NCBI RefSeq assembly: GCF_017161565.1
Contig: NZ_CP066796.1
Coordinates: 3,658,001 to 3,722,000, forward strand
DNA from: Erwinia amylovora
GTDB taxonomy: Bacteria > Pseudomonadota > Gammaproteobacteria > Enterobacterales > Enterobacteriaceae
DNA: 64,000 nucleotides
Reading direction: 5' to 3'
Within the stretch, counting starts at the first letter, position 1, and each line of letters begins with the position of its first letter. Below the pieces are notes generated by a model. That model searched no databases, had not been told where the DNA came from, and saw only the letters and a program-made list of their open reading frames with translations. Positions 51,272 to 61,650 of the stretch are shown here, piece by piece. A program made the translations under genes and the position numbers.

Positions 51272-52138
51272 ATGCTGACCAACCCATCTATTCGTCTCAA
51301 CAAATACATCGGCGAGAGCGGTATCTGCTCGCGTCGTGATGCCGATCGTTACATCGAACAGGGCAACGTTTTTATCAACGGCAAACGTGCTGCTGTGGGC
51401 GATCGGGTATTTGCCGGAGACGTGGTGAAAGTAAACGGTCAGCTTATTGAGCCGCGTAACGAAGACGATTTGGTCATTATTGCCCTGAATAAACCGGTGG
51501 GTATCGTCAGCACCACGGAAGGCGGTGAGCGCGATAACATCGTTGATTTTGTCAATCACAGCAAGCGTGTTTTCCCTATCGGACGCCTGGATAAAGACTC
51601 GCAGGGGCTGATTTTCCTCACCAACCACGGCGACCTGGTGAACAAAATCCTGCGCGCCGGCAACGATCACGAAAAAGAGTACCTGGTGACGGTCAACAAG
51701 CCGGTCACCGCGGAGTTCATTCGTGGACTCGGTGCCGGTGTTCCCATGCTGGGAACGGTGACCAAAAAATGCAAGGTGAAGAAGGAGTCGACGTTTGTTT
51801 TTCGCATTACGCTGGTGCAGGGGCTTAATCGCCAGATCCGCCGCATGAGCGAGCATTTTGGTTATGACGTTACCAAACTTGAGCGTACGCGCATCATGAA
51901 CGTCAGTCTGAAAGGGCTGCCGCCGGGAGAGTGGCGTGATCTCACCGATGACGAGCTGATCGAGCTATTTAAACTGATTGAGAACTCATCGTCCGAGGAT
52001 GCGGCGGTGAAAAAAGCCAAACCAAAGGCCACCGCCGCCAAAAAACCTGCCGCCAGCGGCGCGAAGGTAACCAGCAGCGCTAACGCTGCACCGCGTAAAC
52101 GTTTTGCCCAGCCCGGGCGTAAAAAGAAAGGGCGCTGA
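51272..52138 (+). CDS. rluF: 23S rRNA pseudouridine(2604) synthase RluF
   Basis: 288 residues. An S4 domain ([20 protein letters not shown]) precedes the RsuA-type catalytic domain with the active Asp in [12 protein letters not shown], and [16 protein letters not shown]. The C-terminus is a Lys/Ala-rich basic tail. In E. coli RluF modifies U2604 of 23S rRNA and U35 of tRNA-Tyr. The ribosome binding site is ACGGAGG. It is convergent with fabY. Confidence 0.94.
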   Translation: MLTNPSIRLNKYIGESGICSRRDADRYIEQGNVFINGKRAAVGDRVFAGDVVKVNGQLIEPRNEDDLVIIALNKPVGIVSTTEGGERDNIVDFVNHSKRVFPIGRLDKDSQGLIFLTNHGDLVNKILRAGNDHEKEYLVTVNKPVTAEFIRGLGAGVPMLGTVTKKCKVKKESTFVFRITLVQGLNRQIRRMSEHFGYDVTKLERTRIMNVSLKGLPPGEWRDLTDDELIELFKLIENSSSEDAAVKKAKPKATAAKKPAASGAKVTSSANAAPRKRFAQPGRKKKGR

Positions 52139-52145
52139 AACGGCG

Positions 52146-53084
52146 CTAAACGCCGCAGCCCCCCTCTTCCAGCGGCCCGTCAGGATCGGCGGGCAGCACG
52201 ATGTAAACACCTTCAAATACCGCGCCGCACTCTTCATTGCCAAACAGCTGCACCTCCAGCTGCACCCTGGCTTTGCGTCCACGCGCCAGGCGGTCAAGAT
52301 CGCCACTGAGCGACCCCAGATTGGCCACCGCCCCCGGTTTGCCGCTGATTGGCTTGCTGTAACGAATATGAGCATCGGCCAGAATAATGGTCCCGCCAAG
52401 CTGGCGCTCGCGCAGCAGCAGCCAGATCAGCCCCCAGCCGGTTAAGGTTGCCAGCGAGAATAAGCTGCCGGCAAACAGCGTATGGTGGGGATTCTGGTTG
52501 CCGGTTTCCGGCATGGTGGTGGCAAATTTCTGCCCGGTATATTGCAGGATGCGCACACCCATCTTTTCACTTAGCGGAATATGCTGATACCACGCCTGCT
52601 GAAGCTGACCACACCAGTCGGCACGATGCAAAATATCGTCCAGCGTCACCACCGGTTTAATCATCAGGAAATGGCGTACTGGCGTAGTTTGCGGGGCGGT
52701 GATCTCCCCCTGATTGAAGTAGCCGAGTTTGGCAAAAAAGTCGACGGCGTCTTCTCGTGCGCTGCACACCACGCGTTTTACGCCTTCCTGGCGGGCAACG
52801 GACTCCAGCGTCATCGCCACCAGCGTTCCCAGTCCTTTACCCTGCACGGAAGGATGCACGGCGAGGAAGCGGATCGCCGCTTCGTTATCGGCATTTATGT
52901 ACAGCCGCCCGACAGCTACCGGGTCACCCTGCTCGTCAACCACCATTTGATGATGCGCCAGCGCATCCCAGGCATCACGTTCTGACCCCATCGGCTGATG
53001 TAACGGCTTGCGCAGCATTTCCCAACGGAATTGGTAGTAGATCTCCAGTTCTTCTGCGGTTTCTGGTACGCGAAGGTGATACAT
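52146..53084 (-). CDS. fabY: FabY (YiiD): GNAT-thioesterase protein of fatty acid synthesis
   Basis: 312 residues from ATG 53084. The N-terminal GNAT domain has [20 protein letters not shown] (acetyl-CoA binding) and the C-terminal hotdog domain has [20 protein letters not shown]. The two-domain layout is that of E. coli YiiD, now FabY, which starts fatty acid synthesis in the absence of FabH. It is the last gene of the yihX-yihY-dtd-fabY unit. Confidence 0.88.
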   Translation of the reverse strand: MYHLRVPETAEELEIYYQFRWEMLRKPLHQPMGSERDAWDALAHHQMVVDEQGDPVAVGRLYINADNEAAIRFLAVHPSVQGKGLGTLVAMTLESVARQEGVKRVVCSAREDAVDFFAKLGYFNQGEITAPQTTPVRHFLMIKPVVTLDDILHRADWCGQLQQAWYQHIPLSEKMGVRILQYTGQKFATTMPETGNQNPHHTLFAGSLFSLATLTGWGLIWLLLRERQLGGTIILADAHIRYSKPISGKPGAVANLGSLSGDLDRLARGRKARVQLEVQLFGNEECGAVFEGVYIVLPADPDGPLEEGGCGV

Positions 53085-53143
53085 AAAATGGTTCTCTCTG
53101 TATGAGCCAGTCAGGCTATTCCTTTGCCGCTCTGCCAGCTGTT

Positions 53144-53581
53144 TCAAACCTGCAGCCAGAAGGTAACGGGGCCATCATTGATCAGCGCCACTTTCATATC
53201 AGTCGCGAAGCGACCGGTTTCAGTGCAGACACCTTTTTCACGGCAGCAGGCGACAAAGTAGTCGTACAGTTTTTCGGCCTCCGCCGGAGCGGCACCACCG
53301 GAGAAGCTCGGCCGCATGCCTTTTTTAGTATCGGCCGCCAGCGTGAACTGCGACACCACCAGCACGCTGCCCCCCGCCTGCAGCACGTTCAGATTCATTT
53401 TGTCGCCTTCATCAGCAAAAATACGATAGCCGAGCACTTTATCCACTAATTTTTGCGCGCTTTCAGGGGTATCTCCTTTTTCCACACCCAGTAAAATCAG
53501 CAACCCCGCTCCGATCTCGCCGATGGTCTCCCCCGCGACTGCCACGCTGGCCTGCAGCGCCCGTTGTATTAATGCAATCAT
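53144..53581 (-). CDS. dtd: D-aminoacyl-tRNA deacylase
   Basis: 145 residues, matching the usual Dtd length. The start [15 protein letters not shown], the [17 protein letters not shown] motif and the Gly-cisPro pair of NDGPVTFW at the end are all present. It hydrolyses D-aminoacyl-tRNAs (and Gly-tRNA-Ala). It overlaps yihY by four bases. Confidence 0.97.
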   Translation of the reverse strand: MIALIQRALQASVAVAGETIGEIGAGLLILLGVEKGDTPESAQKLVDKVLGYRIFADEGDKMNLNVLQAGGSVLVVSQFTLAADTKKGMRPSFSGGAAPAEAEKLYDYFVACCREKGVCTETGRFATDMKVALINDGPVTFWLQV

Positions 53582-54450
53582 GGATCCTCGTTTTCTCTTT
53601 CTTGTTCTTCGCGCTTCAGCCGGCGATAGTCAGCCAGCGTGGCGGTAATTTCCGCTCCCAGCAAAACGATACACCAGGTCCAGTAAACCCATAGAAACAG
53701 AATGGGTACTACCGCCAGCACGCCATAAATCAGCTGATAGGAGGGAAACGTGGTGATATACAGCGTGAAGCCCTTTTTACCCAGCTCGAACAAAATACCG
53801 CCGACTATCGCCCCGACCAGCGCATCATGTCCCGCCACCGGAGCCGTCGGCACCAGGCTGTACAGCAGCCAGAAGGAGAGGCAAGAAAGCAGCAACGGGA
53901 ATATGCGCAGCACCATATCTATCAGCACGCTCAGGCCGCCGATCGTCGCCCAGTGCAGCGATAGCAGGTAGGAGCTAATGGCCAGGCTGGCACCCGCCAG
54001 CAGCGGCCCCAGCGTCAGGATCATCCAGTACACCGCCAAAGAGTACACCAGCGGTCGCTTAACTTTGCTACGCCAGATGGTATTCAGCGCCGAGTCAATC
54101 GAGTACATCAGCAGGAGTGCGGTCACCACCAGCCCCCCCACCCCCACCGCCGTCATTCTGCTGACGTTGGCAACGAACTGTTCCAGGTAGTTTTGCACCG
54201 TGGTTCCGGCCGCCGGTACTAAGTTGTGAAAGGCAAAGTTTTTTAACTGCACGCTGACGTCCGAAAACATCGGAAAGGCGGTAAATAGGGCAAAAACCAC
54301 AGCAATAAGCGGAACCAGCGACAGCAGCGAGACATAGGCCAGGTGCCCGGCCAGCACGGTCATCGCATCTTCGTCGATACGCTGCCACAACAGCTTGATC
54401 CATGTCCAAAATGCACGTAACCGGTGCAAAAAGTGGTTGAGCGGACGCAT
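53578..54450 (-). CDS. yihY: UPF0761 membrane protein YihY
   Basis: 290 residues with about six membrane segments: [40 protein letters not shown], and a C-terminal part with [20 protein letters not shown]. It is the YihY/virulence-factor-BrkB family, once mislabelled RNase BN. The function is unknown. Its start lies three bases after yihX and its end overlaps dtd, so it is coupled in the same operon. Confidence 0.92.
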   Translation of the reverse strand: MRPLNHFLHRLRAFWTWIKLLWQRIDEDAMTVLAGHLAYVSLLSLVPLIAVVFALFTAFPMFSDVSVQLKNFAFHNLVPAAGTTVQNYLEQFVANVSRMTAVGVGGLVVTALLLMYSIDSALNTIWRSKVKRPLVYSLAVYWMILTLGPLLAGASLAISSYLLSLHWATIGGLSVLIDMVLRIFPLLLSCLSFWLLYSLVPTAPVAGHDALVGAIVGGILFELGKKGFTLYITTFPSYQLIYGVLAVVPILFLWVYWTWCIVLLGAEITATLADYRRLKREEQERENEDP

Positions 54451-54453
54451 ATT

Positions 54454-55065
54454 CTACCGGCGACCGTCGGGCATGCGGTCGGCAAAGAACGCCGGGATCA
54501 CGCTGTTATCGGTTATATGCAGGCTGTGGATCCCCAGCGCACGCGCTGCTTCGATGTTTTCTGGATTATCGTCGAAGTAGATAGCCTCTGCCGCCGCCGT
54601 CTCTTCTTCGTTAAGCAAACGCTGATAAATGGCCGGATCGGGCTTACGTAACCCCATCTCCTGCGATAAATAGATTTTATCCGCGGCCGCCCGGACTTCC
54701 GGGTACTGCTCCGGCCAGAACTGGCAGTGCAGGTTATTGGTGTTAGAGAGGATAACGACCCGCTCACCCTGCTCACGCAGCTGGTGCATAATGGCAATGA
54801 CGTCAGGGCGCACGCCGACAAATACCGCCTGCCAGCCGGCAGCAAACTGCTCAAAGCTCAGCGGCAGCTCCAGCTCGTCACAAATTTGCCGGGCAAATTC
54901 CTTATCACTGATTTCGCCGCGTTCGTGCTGGTCAAAGCTCTCACCCATCTGGAAGCGGCTTTGCAGCGTGGCCAAAGGTACACGGCCCAGATCGCTCCAG
55001 ACGCCAAGCACCCGGTTGAAATCAATATCAACAATGACATTACCTAAATCAAAGATATACAGCAT
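54454..55065 (-). CDS. yihX: HAD-family sugar phosphatase YihX
   Basis: 203 residues from ATG 55065, which follows AAGGGGGTG; 48 codons upstream in the open frame are not protein-like. HAD motifs are DLGNVIVDID (nucleophile Asp), ILSNTNN (motif II), KPDPAIY (Lys) and FDDNPENIEAA (acidic pair). E. coli YihX is an alpha-D-glucose-1-phosphate phosphatase. It begins the yihX-yihY-dtd-fabY unit. Confidence 0.92.
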   Translation of the reverse strand: MLYIFDLGNVIVDIDFNRVLGVWSDLGRVPLATLQSRFQMGESFDQHERGEISDKEFARQICDELELPLSFEQFAAGWQAVFVGVRPDVIAIMHQLREQGERVVILSNTNNLHCQFWPEQYPEVRAAADKIYLSQEMGLRKPDPAIYQRLLNEEETAAAEAIYFDDNPENIEAARALGIHSLHITDNSVIPAFFADRMPDGRR

Positions 55066-55210
55066 GGTCACCCCCTTGTATTGCACTGAGTTCATCACTC
55101 TAGCGGTAAAACGGAAGGCTGAACAGGTGGGAGAATTGAAAACTGCATGGCAGTTGCAGGGTCGGATAGGTTCCGCCCCTGAAGAACAGGCGATTTTAGC
55201 CGTCATCATT

Positions 55211-55242
55211 CAGGATGCAAAGACCATGGCCTTTGCATCCTG
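55211..55242. repeat. Perfect 12-bp inverted repeat after typA
   Basis: CAGGATGCAAAG and CTTTGCATCCTG are exact complements around an 8-base spacer that contains CCATGG. It lies 22 bases after the typA stop, where a transcription end is expected, but no T-run follows on the minus strand. Confidence 0.5.
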
Positions 55243-55264
55243 AAACCGACGACTAAGCGGCGGA

Positions 55265-57088
55265 TTACGCTTCTTTCGGGCCGCGGCTTGCGCGCTTACG
55301 ATCGTTTTCCGTCAGATGACGTTTACGAATACGCACCGACTGAGGCGTCACTTCGACCAGTTCGTCATCATCGATGAATTCCAGAGCCTGCTCCAGAGAC
55401 ATCTTGATAGCCGGAACCAGCGTAGTCGCTTCATCCGTACCGGAAGCACGCATGTTGGTCAGCTTCTTACCGGTCAGACAGTTTACCGTCAGGTCGTTAG
55501 AGCGTGAGTGAATACCGATAATCTGGCCTTCATACACTTCCGCACCGTGGCCGAGGAACAGCTTGCCGCGATCCTGCAGGCTGAACAGGGCGAAGGCCAC
55601 CGCTTTACCCTGGCCGTTAGAGATCAGCACGCCGTTCTGGCGCTGGCCGATTTCGCCCGCACGCACGTCATCGTAATGACTGAACGTCGAGTACAGCAGA
55701 CCGGTGCCCGAAGTCATGGTCATAAACTCGGTACGGAAGCCGATCAGGCCACGCGCCGGGATCAGGTAATCAAGACGAATACGGCCTTTGCCGTCAGGGA
55801 TCATGTCTTTGACATCACCCTTGCGCTCGCCCATCGCCTGCATCACTGAACCCTGGTGCTGTTCTTCGATATCCAGCGTCACGTTCTCGAACGGCTCTTG
55901 CATGCGGCCATCGATTTTACGGTTGATAACCTTAGGACGTGAAACGGCGATTTCAAAGCCTTCGCGGCGCATGTTTTCGATCAGCACCGACAGGTGAAGC
56001 TCACCACGACCCGATACGCGGAACGCATCGGAGTCTTCGGTTTCTTCAACGCGCAGCGCCACGTTGTGCACCAGCTCTTTGTTCAGACGGTCAAGGATCT
56101 GACGCGAGGTCACAAACTTACCTTCTTTACCGCAGAACGGCGAGGTGTTGACGTTGAAGTACATGGTCACGGTAGGTTCATCAACGCTCAGTGCCGGCAG
56201 CGCTTCCACGTTCTGCGGATCGCAGATGGTGTCAGAGATGTTCAGTTCGCCCAGCCCGGTAATCGCGATGATATCGCCCGCTTCCGCTTCGGTCGCGTCG
56301 ATACGCTCCAGGCCCAGGTGAGTCAGAACTTTACCGACTTTACCGTTACGGGTTTTGCCTTCGCTGTCGATGATCGTGATCTGCTGGTTCGGCTTCACTT
56401 TACCGCGCTTGATGCGGCCGATGCCGATAACGCCAACGTAGTTGTTGTAATCCAGCTGAGAGATCTGCATCTGGAAAGGTGCTTCCATCTCGACCTGCGG
56501 TGGCGACACATGTTTTACAATCGCTTCGTACAGCGGAGTCATATCTTCCGCCATATCGCTGTGGTCCAGACCGGCGATTCCGTTCAGGGCAGAGGCGTAG
56601 ATCACCGGGAAGTCGAGCTGCTCGTCAGTGGCATCCAGGTTGACGAACAGGTCAAATACCTGGTCAACAACCCAGTCAGGACGCGCGCCCGGACGGTCAA
56701 CTTTGTTGATTACCACGATCGGCTTCAGACCGTTAGCAAAAGCTTTTTTGGTCACGAAACGGGTTTGCGGCATCGGGCCATCCATTGCATCCACAACCAG
56801 CAGCACCGAGTCAACCATTGACATCACACGCTCAACCTCACCGCCGAAGTCGGCGTGCCCTGGGGTATCAACGATGTTGATGCGGTAGTCATTCCATTTA
56901 ATGGCGGTGTTTTTTGCGAGGATGGTAATCCCACGCTCTTTCTCCAAATCGTTGGAGTCCATTACGCGTTCGGTTGCTTCGGTGCGGGCATCAAAGGTCC
57001 CGGACTGCTGCAGCAACTTATCAACCAGGGTAGTTTTACCATGGTCAACGTGGGCAATAATGGCGATGTTACGCAAATTTTCGATCAC
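55265..57088 (-). CDS. typA: Ribosome-associated GTPase TypA/BipA
   Basis: 607 residues. The translational-GTPase G1 motif is [10 protein letters not shown] (12-21), followed by [15 protein letters not shown] and NKVDRPGA. The C-terminal BipA-specific region ends with [20 protein letters not shown]. It helps 50S assembly at low temperature and modulates virulence and stress genes in enterobacteria. It is divergent from glnA, and its promoter shares the glnA regulatory region. Confidence 0.96.
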   Translation of the reverse strand: MIENLRNIAIIAHVDHGKTTLVDKLLQQSGTFDARTEATERVMDSNDLEKERGITILAKNTAIKWNDYRINIVDTPGHADFGGEVERVMSMVDSVLLVVDAMDGPMPQTRFVTKKAFANGLKPIVVINKVDRPGARPDWVVDQVFDLFVNLDATDEQLDFPVIYASALNGIAGLDHSDMAEDMTPLYEAIVKHVSPPQVEMEAPFQMQISQLDYNNYVGVIGIGRIKRGKVKPNQQITIIDSEGKTRNGKVGKVLTHLGLERIDATEAEAGDIIAITGLGELNISDTICDPQNVEALPALSVDEPTVTMYFNVNTSPFCGKEGKFVTSRQILDRLNKELVHNVALRVEETEDSDAFRVSGRGELHLSVLIENMRREGFEIAVSRPKVINRKIDGRMQEPFENVTLDIEEQHQGSVMQAMGERKGDVKDMIPDGKGRIRLDYLIPARGLIGFRTEFMTMTSGTGLLYSTFSHYDDVRAGEIGQRQNGVLISNGQGKAVAFALFSLQDRGKLFLGHGAEVYEGQIIGIHSRSNDLTVNCLTGKKLTNMRASGTDEATTLVPAIKMSLEQALEFIDDDELVEVTPQSVRIRKRHLTENDRKRASRGPKEA

Positions 57089-57236
57089 AGCTTTGCCTCA
57101 GGCATTAGAAATAGCGCGCTATTGTACACGGATTAATCGAAGGACTGAACAAGTTCGAGGACTTCGTATAAAGATAACTGTCCGGATGGTTATGACACCC
57201 ATTTCCAGTGCAAAGATTGCACCGGAATGCTGAAAT

Positions 57237-57285
57237 TGCACCAAAATGGTGACCAGCCACCACTCAACAGCACCAGAATGGTGCG
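57237..57285 (+). promoter_or_regulatory. Two NtrC enhancer sites upstream of glnAp2
   Basis: TGCACCAAAATGGTGA (57237-57252) and AGCACCAGAATGGTGCG (57269-57285) match the NtrC consensus GCACC-N5-GGTGC. Their centres are 32 bases apart and about 140 and 108 bases upstream of the expected glnAp2 start, the same placement as in E. coli. Phosphorylated NtrC bound here would activate sigma-54 polymerase. Confidence 0.88.
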
Positions 57286-57359
57286 CGACTTCCATCGTGG
57301 TGCATCCCCCGTCTGACGAGAGGGCGCATCATAGCGCCTTTTGCATAAAATAAAAAAGT

Positions 57360-57374
57360 TGGCACAAATTTCGC
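57360..57374 (+). promoter_or_regulatory. glnAp2 sigma-54 promoter
   Basis: TGGCACAAATTTCGC has the GG (-24) and GC (-12) doublets separated by ten bases, as sigma-54 requires, and closely resembles E. coli glnAp2 (TTGGCACAGATTTCGC). It lies about 150 bases before glnA, with the NtrC sites upstream. Confidence 0.9.
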
Positions 57375-57524
57375 AAATACTCTGATAAGCGAAAAATGCC
57401 CTTTTCCACACGGTTGTAAGCTTGTCAGAGATCTTTATTATCGGAAGTAGCGCAGCGAAATGCAAAGCGCACCGTGGAAGTTCTCTAACCGCGACGACAA
57501 TGACAAAATCCAGGAGAGTTAAGT

Positions 57525-58934
57525 ATGTCAGCTGAACACGTTCTGTCGATGATGAACGAGCACGAAGTCAAATTCGTTGACCTGCGTTTCACCGATACCA
57601 AAGGCAAAGAGCAGCACGTCACTATCCCTGCTCACCAGGTTAATGCTGACTTCTTCGAGGAAGGCAAAATGTTCGACGGCTCCTCGATTGGTGGCTGGAA
57701 AGGGATTAACGAATCCGACATGGTTCTGATGCCGGATGCCACCACCGCTGTCCTCGATCCGTTCTTCGAAGATGCCACCCTGATTATTCGTTGCGACATC
57801 CTTGAGCCAGGCACCATGCAGGGTTACGACCGTGACCCACGCTCCATCGCCAAACGCGCAGAAGATTTCCTGCGCTCTTCCGGCATTGCCGACACCGTGC
57901 TGTTCGGGCCAGAACCCGAGTTCTTCCTGTTTGACGATATCCGTTTCGGCAGCAGCACTTCCGGCTCCCACGTTGCTATCGATGATATCGAAGCCAGCTG
58001 GAACACCGGTAAACAATACGAAGGCGGCAACAAAGGCCATCGTCCGGGGCTGAAAGGCGGCTACTTCCCGGTTCCTCCGGTCGACTCATCACAGGATATC
58101 CGTTCTGCGATGTGTCTGACGATGGAACAGATGGGCCTGGTGGTTGAAGCTCATCACCACGAAGTCGCCACTGCCGGTCAGAATGAAGTGGCTACCCGCT
58201 TCAACACCATGACCAAGAAAGCTGACGAAATTCAGATCTACAAATATGTCGTCCACAACGTGGCTCACGCTTATGGCAAAACCGCCACCTTTATGCCTAA
58301 GCCAATATTCGGTGATAACGGCTCCGGTATGCACTGCCACATGTCACTGTCAAAAGGCGGAACTAACCTGTTTGCGGGCGACAAATACGGCGGCCTGTCT
58401 GAAACTGCCCTGTTCTACATCGGCGGAGTGATTAAACACGCTAAAGCGATCAATGCGCTGGCTAACCCGACCACTAACTCCTATAAGCGTCTGGTTCCTG
58501 GCTACGAAGCACCGGTTATGCTGGCTTACTCTGCGCGTAACCGTTCCGCGTCTATCCGTATTCCGGTTGTCGCCAGCCCGAAAGCACGCCGTATTGAAGC
58601 GCGCTTCCCCGATCCGGCTGCTAACCCGTACCTGTGCTTCGCGGCACTGTTGATGGCTGGCCTTGACGGCATCATCAATAAGATCCACCCGGGCGATGCG
58701 ATGGACAAAAACCTGTACGACCTGCCGCCGGAAGAAGAAGCGGAGATCCCTAAAGTTGCTGCCTCCCTGGACGAAGCTCTGGCCGCTCTCAACGAAGACC
58801 GTGAGTTCCTGACGCGTGGCGGTGTGTTCACCGACGACGCGATCGAAGCTTATATCGAGCTGCGTAAAGCGGAGATGGAGCGCGTGCGCATGACCCCGCA
58901 CCCGGTTGAGTTCGAACTGTACTACAGCGTTTAA
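57525..58934 (+). CDS. glnA: Glutamine synthetase (type I)
   Basis: 469 residues, the normal GSI length. Key features are [31 protein letters not shown] (ATP/glutamate site), [20 protein letters not shown] and NLYDLPPEE with the adenylylated Tyr near 398. It makes glutamine from glutamate, ammonia and ATP as a dodecamer and is controlled by GlnE adenylylation. The start follows CAGGAGAG. It is the first gene of glnA-glnL-glnG and is driven by the NtrC-dependent promoter described above. Confidence 0.98.
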   Translation: MSAEHVLSMMNEHEVKFVDLRFTDTKGKEQHVTIPAHQVNADFFEEGKMFDGSSIGGWKGINESDMVLMPDATTAVLDPFFEDATLIIRCDILEPGTMQGYDRDPRSIAKRAEDFLRSSGIADTVLFGPEPEFFLFDDIRFGSSTSGSHVAIDDIEASWNTGKQYEGGNKGHRPGLKGGYFPVPPVDSSQDIRSAMCLTMEQMGLVVEAHHHEVATAGQNEVATRFNTMTKKADEIQIYKYVVHNVAHAYGKTATFMPKPIFGDNGSGMHCHMSLSKGGTNLFAGDKYGGLSETALFYIGGVIKHAKAINALANPTTNSYKRLVPGYEAPVMLAYSARNRSASIRIPVVASPKARRIEARFPDPAANPYLCFAALLMAGLDGIINKIHPGDAMDKNLYDLPPEEEAEIPKVAASLDEALAALNEDREFLTRGGVFTDDAIEAYIELRKAEMERVRMTPHPVEFELYYSV

Positions 58935-59012
58935 TTTTTGTTATCCCGGCGAATGTCGTCTCGCAGCTGTGGCATGAAGGACGCCGGGTATTTGTTGCCG
59001 TGGAACTTTCAG

Positions 59013-59035
59013 CCCATCTCAGGATGGGTTTTTTT
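59013..59035 (+). terminator. Rho-independent terminator after glnA
   Basis: CCCATC, a TCAG loop and GATGGG are followed by seven Ts. It separates glnA from glnL-glnG so that most transcripts end here and the regulators are made at a lower level. Confidence 0.9.
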
Positions 59036-59080
59036 CACCGCGGATTTATCGTTCAGCAGGACGATTTTAACTGACACGGC

Positions 59081-59102
59081 TATAATGCACTAAGTTGGTG
59101 CA
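59081..59102 (+). promoter_or_regulatory. glnLp -10 box and NtrC site
   Basis: TATAAT (59081-59086) is a consensus -10, and TGCACTAAGTTGGTGCA (59086-59102) immediately after it matches an NtrC site. In E. coli, NtrC represses glnLp from a site overlapping the start region; the same layout is seen here. Confidence 0.8.
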
Positions 59103-59125
59103 AAAAAAGTTCTGGAGAAGGCCGT

Positions 59126-60175
59126 ATGGCAACTGGCACGCTGCCCGATGCTGGGCAGATTCTCAATTCGCTGATCAATAGTATTTTGCTGGTCGATGGC
59201 GAACTGGTGATTCATTACGCCAACCCCGCCGCGCAGCAGTTGCTGGCGCAGAGTTCCCGCAAGCTGTTTGGTACGCCACTGCCGGAACTGATGGGCTATT
59301 TTTCCCTGAATATTGAGGTCATGCGCGAAAGTCTGGATGCCGGACAGGGCTTCACCGACAGCGAAGTGACCCTGGTGGTCGACAGCCGCGCGCACATTAT
59401 GTCGCTTACCGCACAGCGCCTGTCTGATGGGCTTATTTTGCTGGAAATGGCGCCGATGGATAATCAGCGCCGGTTGAGCCAGGAACAGCTGCAGCACGCG
59501 CAACAGGTGGCAGCGCGTGATTTAGTTCGCGGCCTGGCACATGAAATCAAGAACCCACTGGGCGGACTGCGTGGTGCAGCTCAGCTGTTGGCCAAAGCCC
59601 TGCCCGATCCGTCGCTGACGGAATACACCAAAGTGATCATTGAACAGGCAGACCGCCTGCGCAATCTGGTCGACCGTCTGCTGGGGCCGCAACAGCCCGG
59701 GATGCACATCACACAAAGCATTCATCAGGTGGCCGAACGGGTGGTTAATCTGGTTTCGATGGAGCTGCCCGATAATGTGTCACTGGTCCGCGACTATGAT
59801 CCCAGCCTGCCAGAGCTTCCTCATGACCCGGATCAAATCGAACAGGTTCTGCTGAATATCGTACGCAATGCGCTGCAAGCCTTGGGTGATAAAGGCGGCA
59901 CTATCATTATACGTACCCGTACCGCCTTCCAGCTGACGCTGCACGGTACACGTTATCGCCTGGTGGCACGCATCGATATTGAAGACGACGGTCCCGGCAT
60001 CCCGGCGCTGCTGCAGGATACGCTGTTTTACCCGATGGTGAGCGGCCGCGAAGGCGGTACCGGATTAGGACTGTCCATTGCCCGCAGCCTGATCGATCAG
60101 CATTCGGGGAAAATAGAGTTCAACAGTTGGCCCGGACACACGGAATTTTCGGTTTACTTGCCTATTCGCCAGTGA
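59126..60175 (+). CDS. glnL: Nitrogen regulation sensor kinase NtrB
   Basis: 349 residues. An N-terminal PAS domain ([20 protein letters not shown]) is followed by the phospho-acceptor box [13 protein letters not shown] (His139) and the ATPase motifs [10 protein letters not shown] (N), EDDGPGIP (G1) and GGTGLGLSI (G2). There are no membrane segments. It phosphorylates NtrC under nitrogen limitation and acts as phosphatase when bound by PII. Confidence 0.97.
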   Translation: MATGTLPDAGQILNSLINSILLVDGELVIHYANPAAQQLLAQSSRKLFGTPLPELMGYFSLNIEVMRESLDAGQGFTDSEVTLVVDSRAHIMSLTAQRLSDGLILLEMAPMDNQRRLSQEQLQHAQQVAARDLVRGLAHEIKNPLGGLRGAAQLLAKALPDPSLTEYTKVIIEQADRLRNLVDRLLGPQQPGMHITQSIHQVAERVVNLVSMELPDNVSLVRDYDPSLPELPHDPDQIEQVLLNIVRNALQALGDKGGTIIIRTRTAFQLTLHGTRYRLVARIDIEDDGPGIPALLQDTLFYPMVSGREGGTGLGLSIARSLIDQHSGKIEFNSWPGHTEFSVYLPIRQ

Positions 60176-60182
60176 GGTTTTT

Positions 60183-61592
60183 ATGCAACGAGGGATAGTT
60201 TGGATCGTCGATGACGATAGCTCCATCCGCTGGGTGCTTGAGCGTGCGCTCACTGGAGCCGGTTTACAGTGCGCCACGTTTGAGAGCGCAAACGAGGTGC
60301 TGGAAGCCCTTGCGACAAAAACCCCGGACGTTTTACTGTCTGATATTCGTATGCCCGGCATGGATGGGCTGGCGCTACTGAAACAGATTAAGCAACGCCA
60401 TCCTATGCTGCCGGTGATTATCATGACCGCGCATTCTGACCTCGATGCGGCGGTCAGTGCCTATCAGCAGGGTGCGTTCGATTATCTGCCAAAACCGTTT
60501 GATATTGATGAAGCGGTGGCGCTGGTGGAACGTGCCATCAGCCACTATCAGGAGCAGCAGCAGCCGCGTAATCAGCCAGTCAGCGGCCCGACGACCGATA
60601 TCATCGGTGAGGCCCCGGCGATGCAGGATGTGTTCCGCATTATCGGACGGCTGTCGCGTTCCTCGATTAGCGTGCTGATCAACGGTGAATCCGGTACCGG
60701 TAAAGAGCTGGTTGCCCATGCCCTGCACCGCCACAGTCCGCGTGCCAAAGCCCCGTTTATCGCGCTGAATATGGCCGCCATCCCAAAGGATTTGATCGAA
60801 TCAGAGCTGTTTGGTCATGAAAAAGGGGCGTTTACCGGAGCAAATCAGATCCGTCAGGGGCGTTTTGAACAGGCCGACGGCGGGACGCTGTTCCTTGATG
60901 AAATCGGCGATATGCCGCTGGATGTTCAGACTCGTCTGCTGCGCGTGCTGGCAGATGGCCAGTTCTATCGCGTTGGCGGCTATGCTCCGGTCAAAGTGGA
61001 TGTGCGTATTATCGCCGCCACCCACCAGAATCTGGAACTGCGCGTACAGGAGGGGAAATTCCGGGAGGATTTATTCCATCGACTGAACGTGATCCGCGTG
61101 CATTTACCGCCGCTGCGCGAACGGCGGGAAGATATTCCGCGGCTGGCACGTTATTTCTTACAAGTTGCCGCGCGCGAGCTGGGGGTGGAAGCCAAAATCC
61201 TGCACCCGGAGACCGAAACCGCTCTGACACGCCTGCACTGGTCCGGTAACGTACGCCAGCTGGAGAACACCTGTCGCTGGCTGACGGTGATGGCTGCCGG
61301 TCAGGAAGTGCTGATCCAGGATCTGCCGCCGGAGCTGTTTGAGACCGCGACGCCCGAAAACCCGGTGCATTCGCTGCCGGACAGCTGGGCCACGCTGCTG
61401 GCGCAGTGGGCCGACAGGGCATTGCGTTCCGGTCATCAAAATTTGCTGTCCGAAGCGCAACCGGAGTTGGAGCGCACGCTGCTGACCACCGCGCTGCGCC
61501 ATACTCAGGGCCATAAGCAGGAAGCGGCGCGTCTGCTCGGCTGGGGACGTAATACCCTGACGCGCAAGCTGAAAGAGTTAGGGATGGAGTAG
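60183..61592 (+). CDS. glnG: Nitrogen regulation response regulator NtrC
   Basis: 469 residues in three domains: receiver with VDDDSS and Asp54 in SDIRMPGMDG; AAA+ sigma-54 activator with Walker A GESGTGKE, the GAFTGA loop in HEKGAFTGA and Walker B DGGTLFLDEIGDM; and a C-terminal Fis-type helix-turn-helix ending RNTLTRKLKELGME. It activates glnAp2 from the enhancer sites listed above. It starts seven bases after glnL. Confidence 0.98.
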   Translation: MQRGIVWIVDDDSSIRWVLERALTGAGLQCATFESANEVLEALATKTPDVLLSDIRMPGMDGLALLKQIKQRHPMLPVIIMTAHSDLDAAVSAYQQGAFDYLPKPFDIDEAVALVERAISHYQEQQQPRNQPVSGPTTDIIGEAPAMQDVFRIIGRLSRSSISVLINGESGTGKELVAHALHRHSPRAKAPFIALNMAAIPKDLIESELFGHEKGAFTGANQIRQGRFEQADGGTLFLDEIGDMPLDVQTRLLRVLADGQFYRVGGYAPVKVDVRIIAATHQNLELRVQEGKFREDLFHRLNVIRVHLPPLRERREDIPRLARYFLQVAARELGVEAKILHPETETALTRLHWSGNVRQLENTCRWLTVMAAGQEVLIQDLPPELFETATPENPVHSLPDSWATLLAQWADRALRSGHQNLLSEAQPELERTLLTTALRHTQGHKQEAARLLGWGRNTLTRKLKELGME

Positions 61593-61611
61593 CTCCCTTT
61601 TGTACGACAAG

Positions 61612-61648
61612 AAGGCGGCACGGTGACATTTCCGCAGCCGCCTTTTTT
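61612..61648. terminator. Bidirectional terminator between glnG and hemN
   Basis: AAGGCGGC and GCCGCCTT pair, with an inner CGG/CCG step, followed by TTTTTT on the plus strand. On the minus strand the opposite arm lacks a long T-run, so termination is strongest for glnG. It lies between two convergent genes. Confidence 0.85.
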
Positions 61649-61650
61649 AT

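Noticed and set aside
55066..55209. N-terminal extension of yihX
   Set aside because: The ATG at 55065 has a strong AAGGGGGTG ribosome binding site and starts at the HAD motif; the upstream codons are not protein-like.
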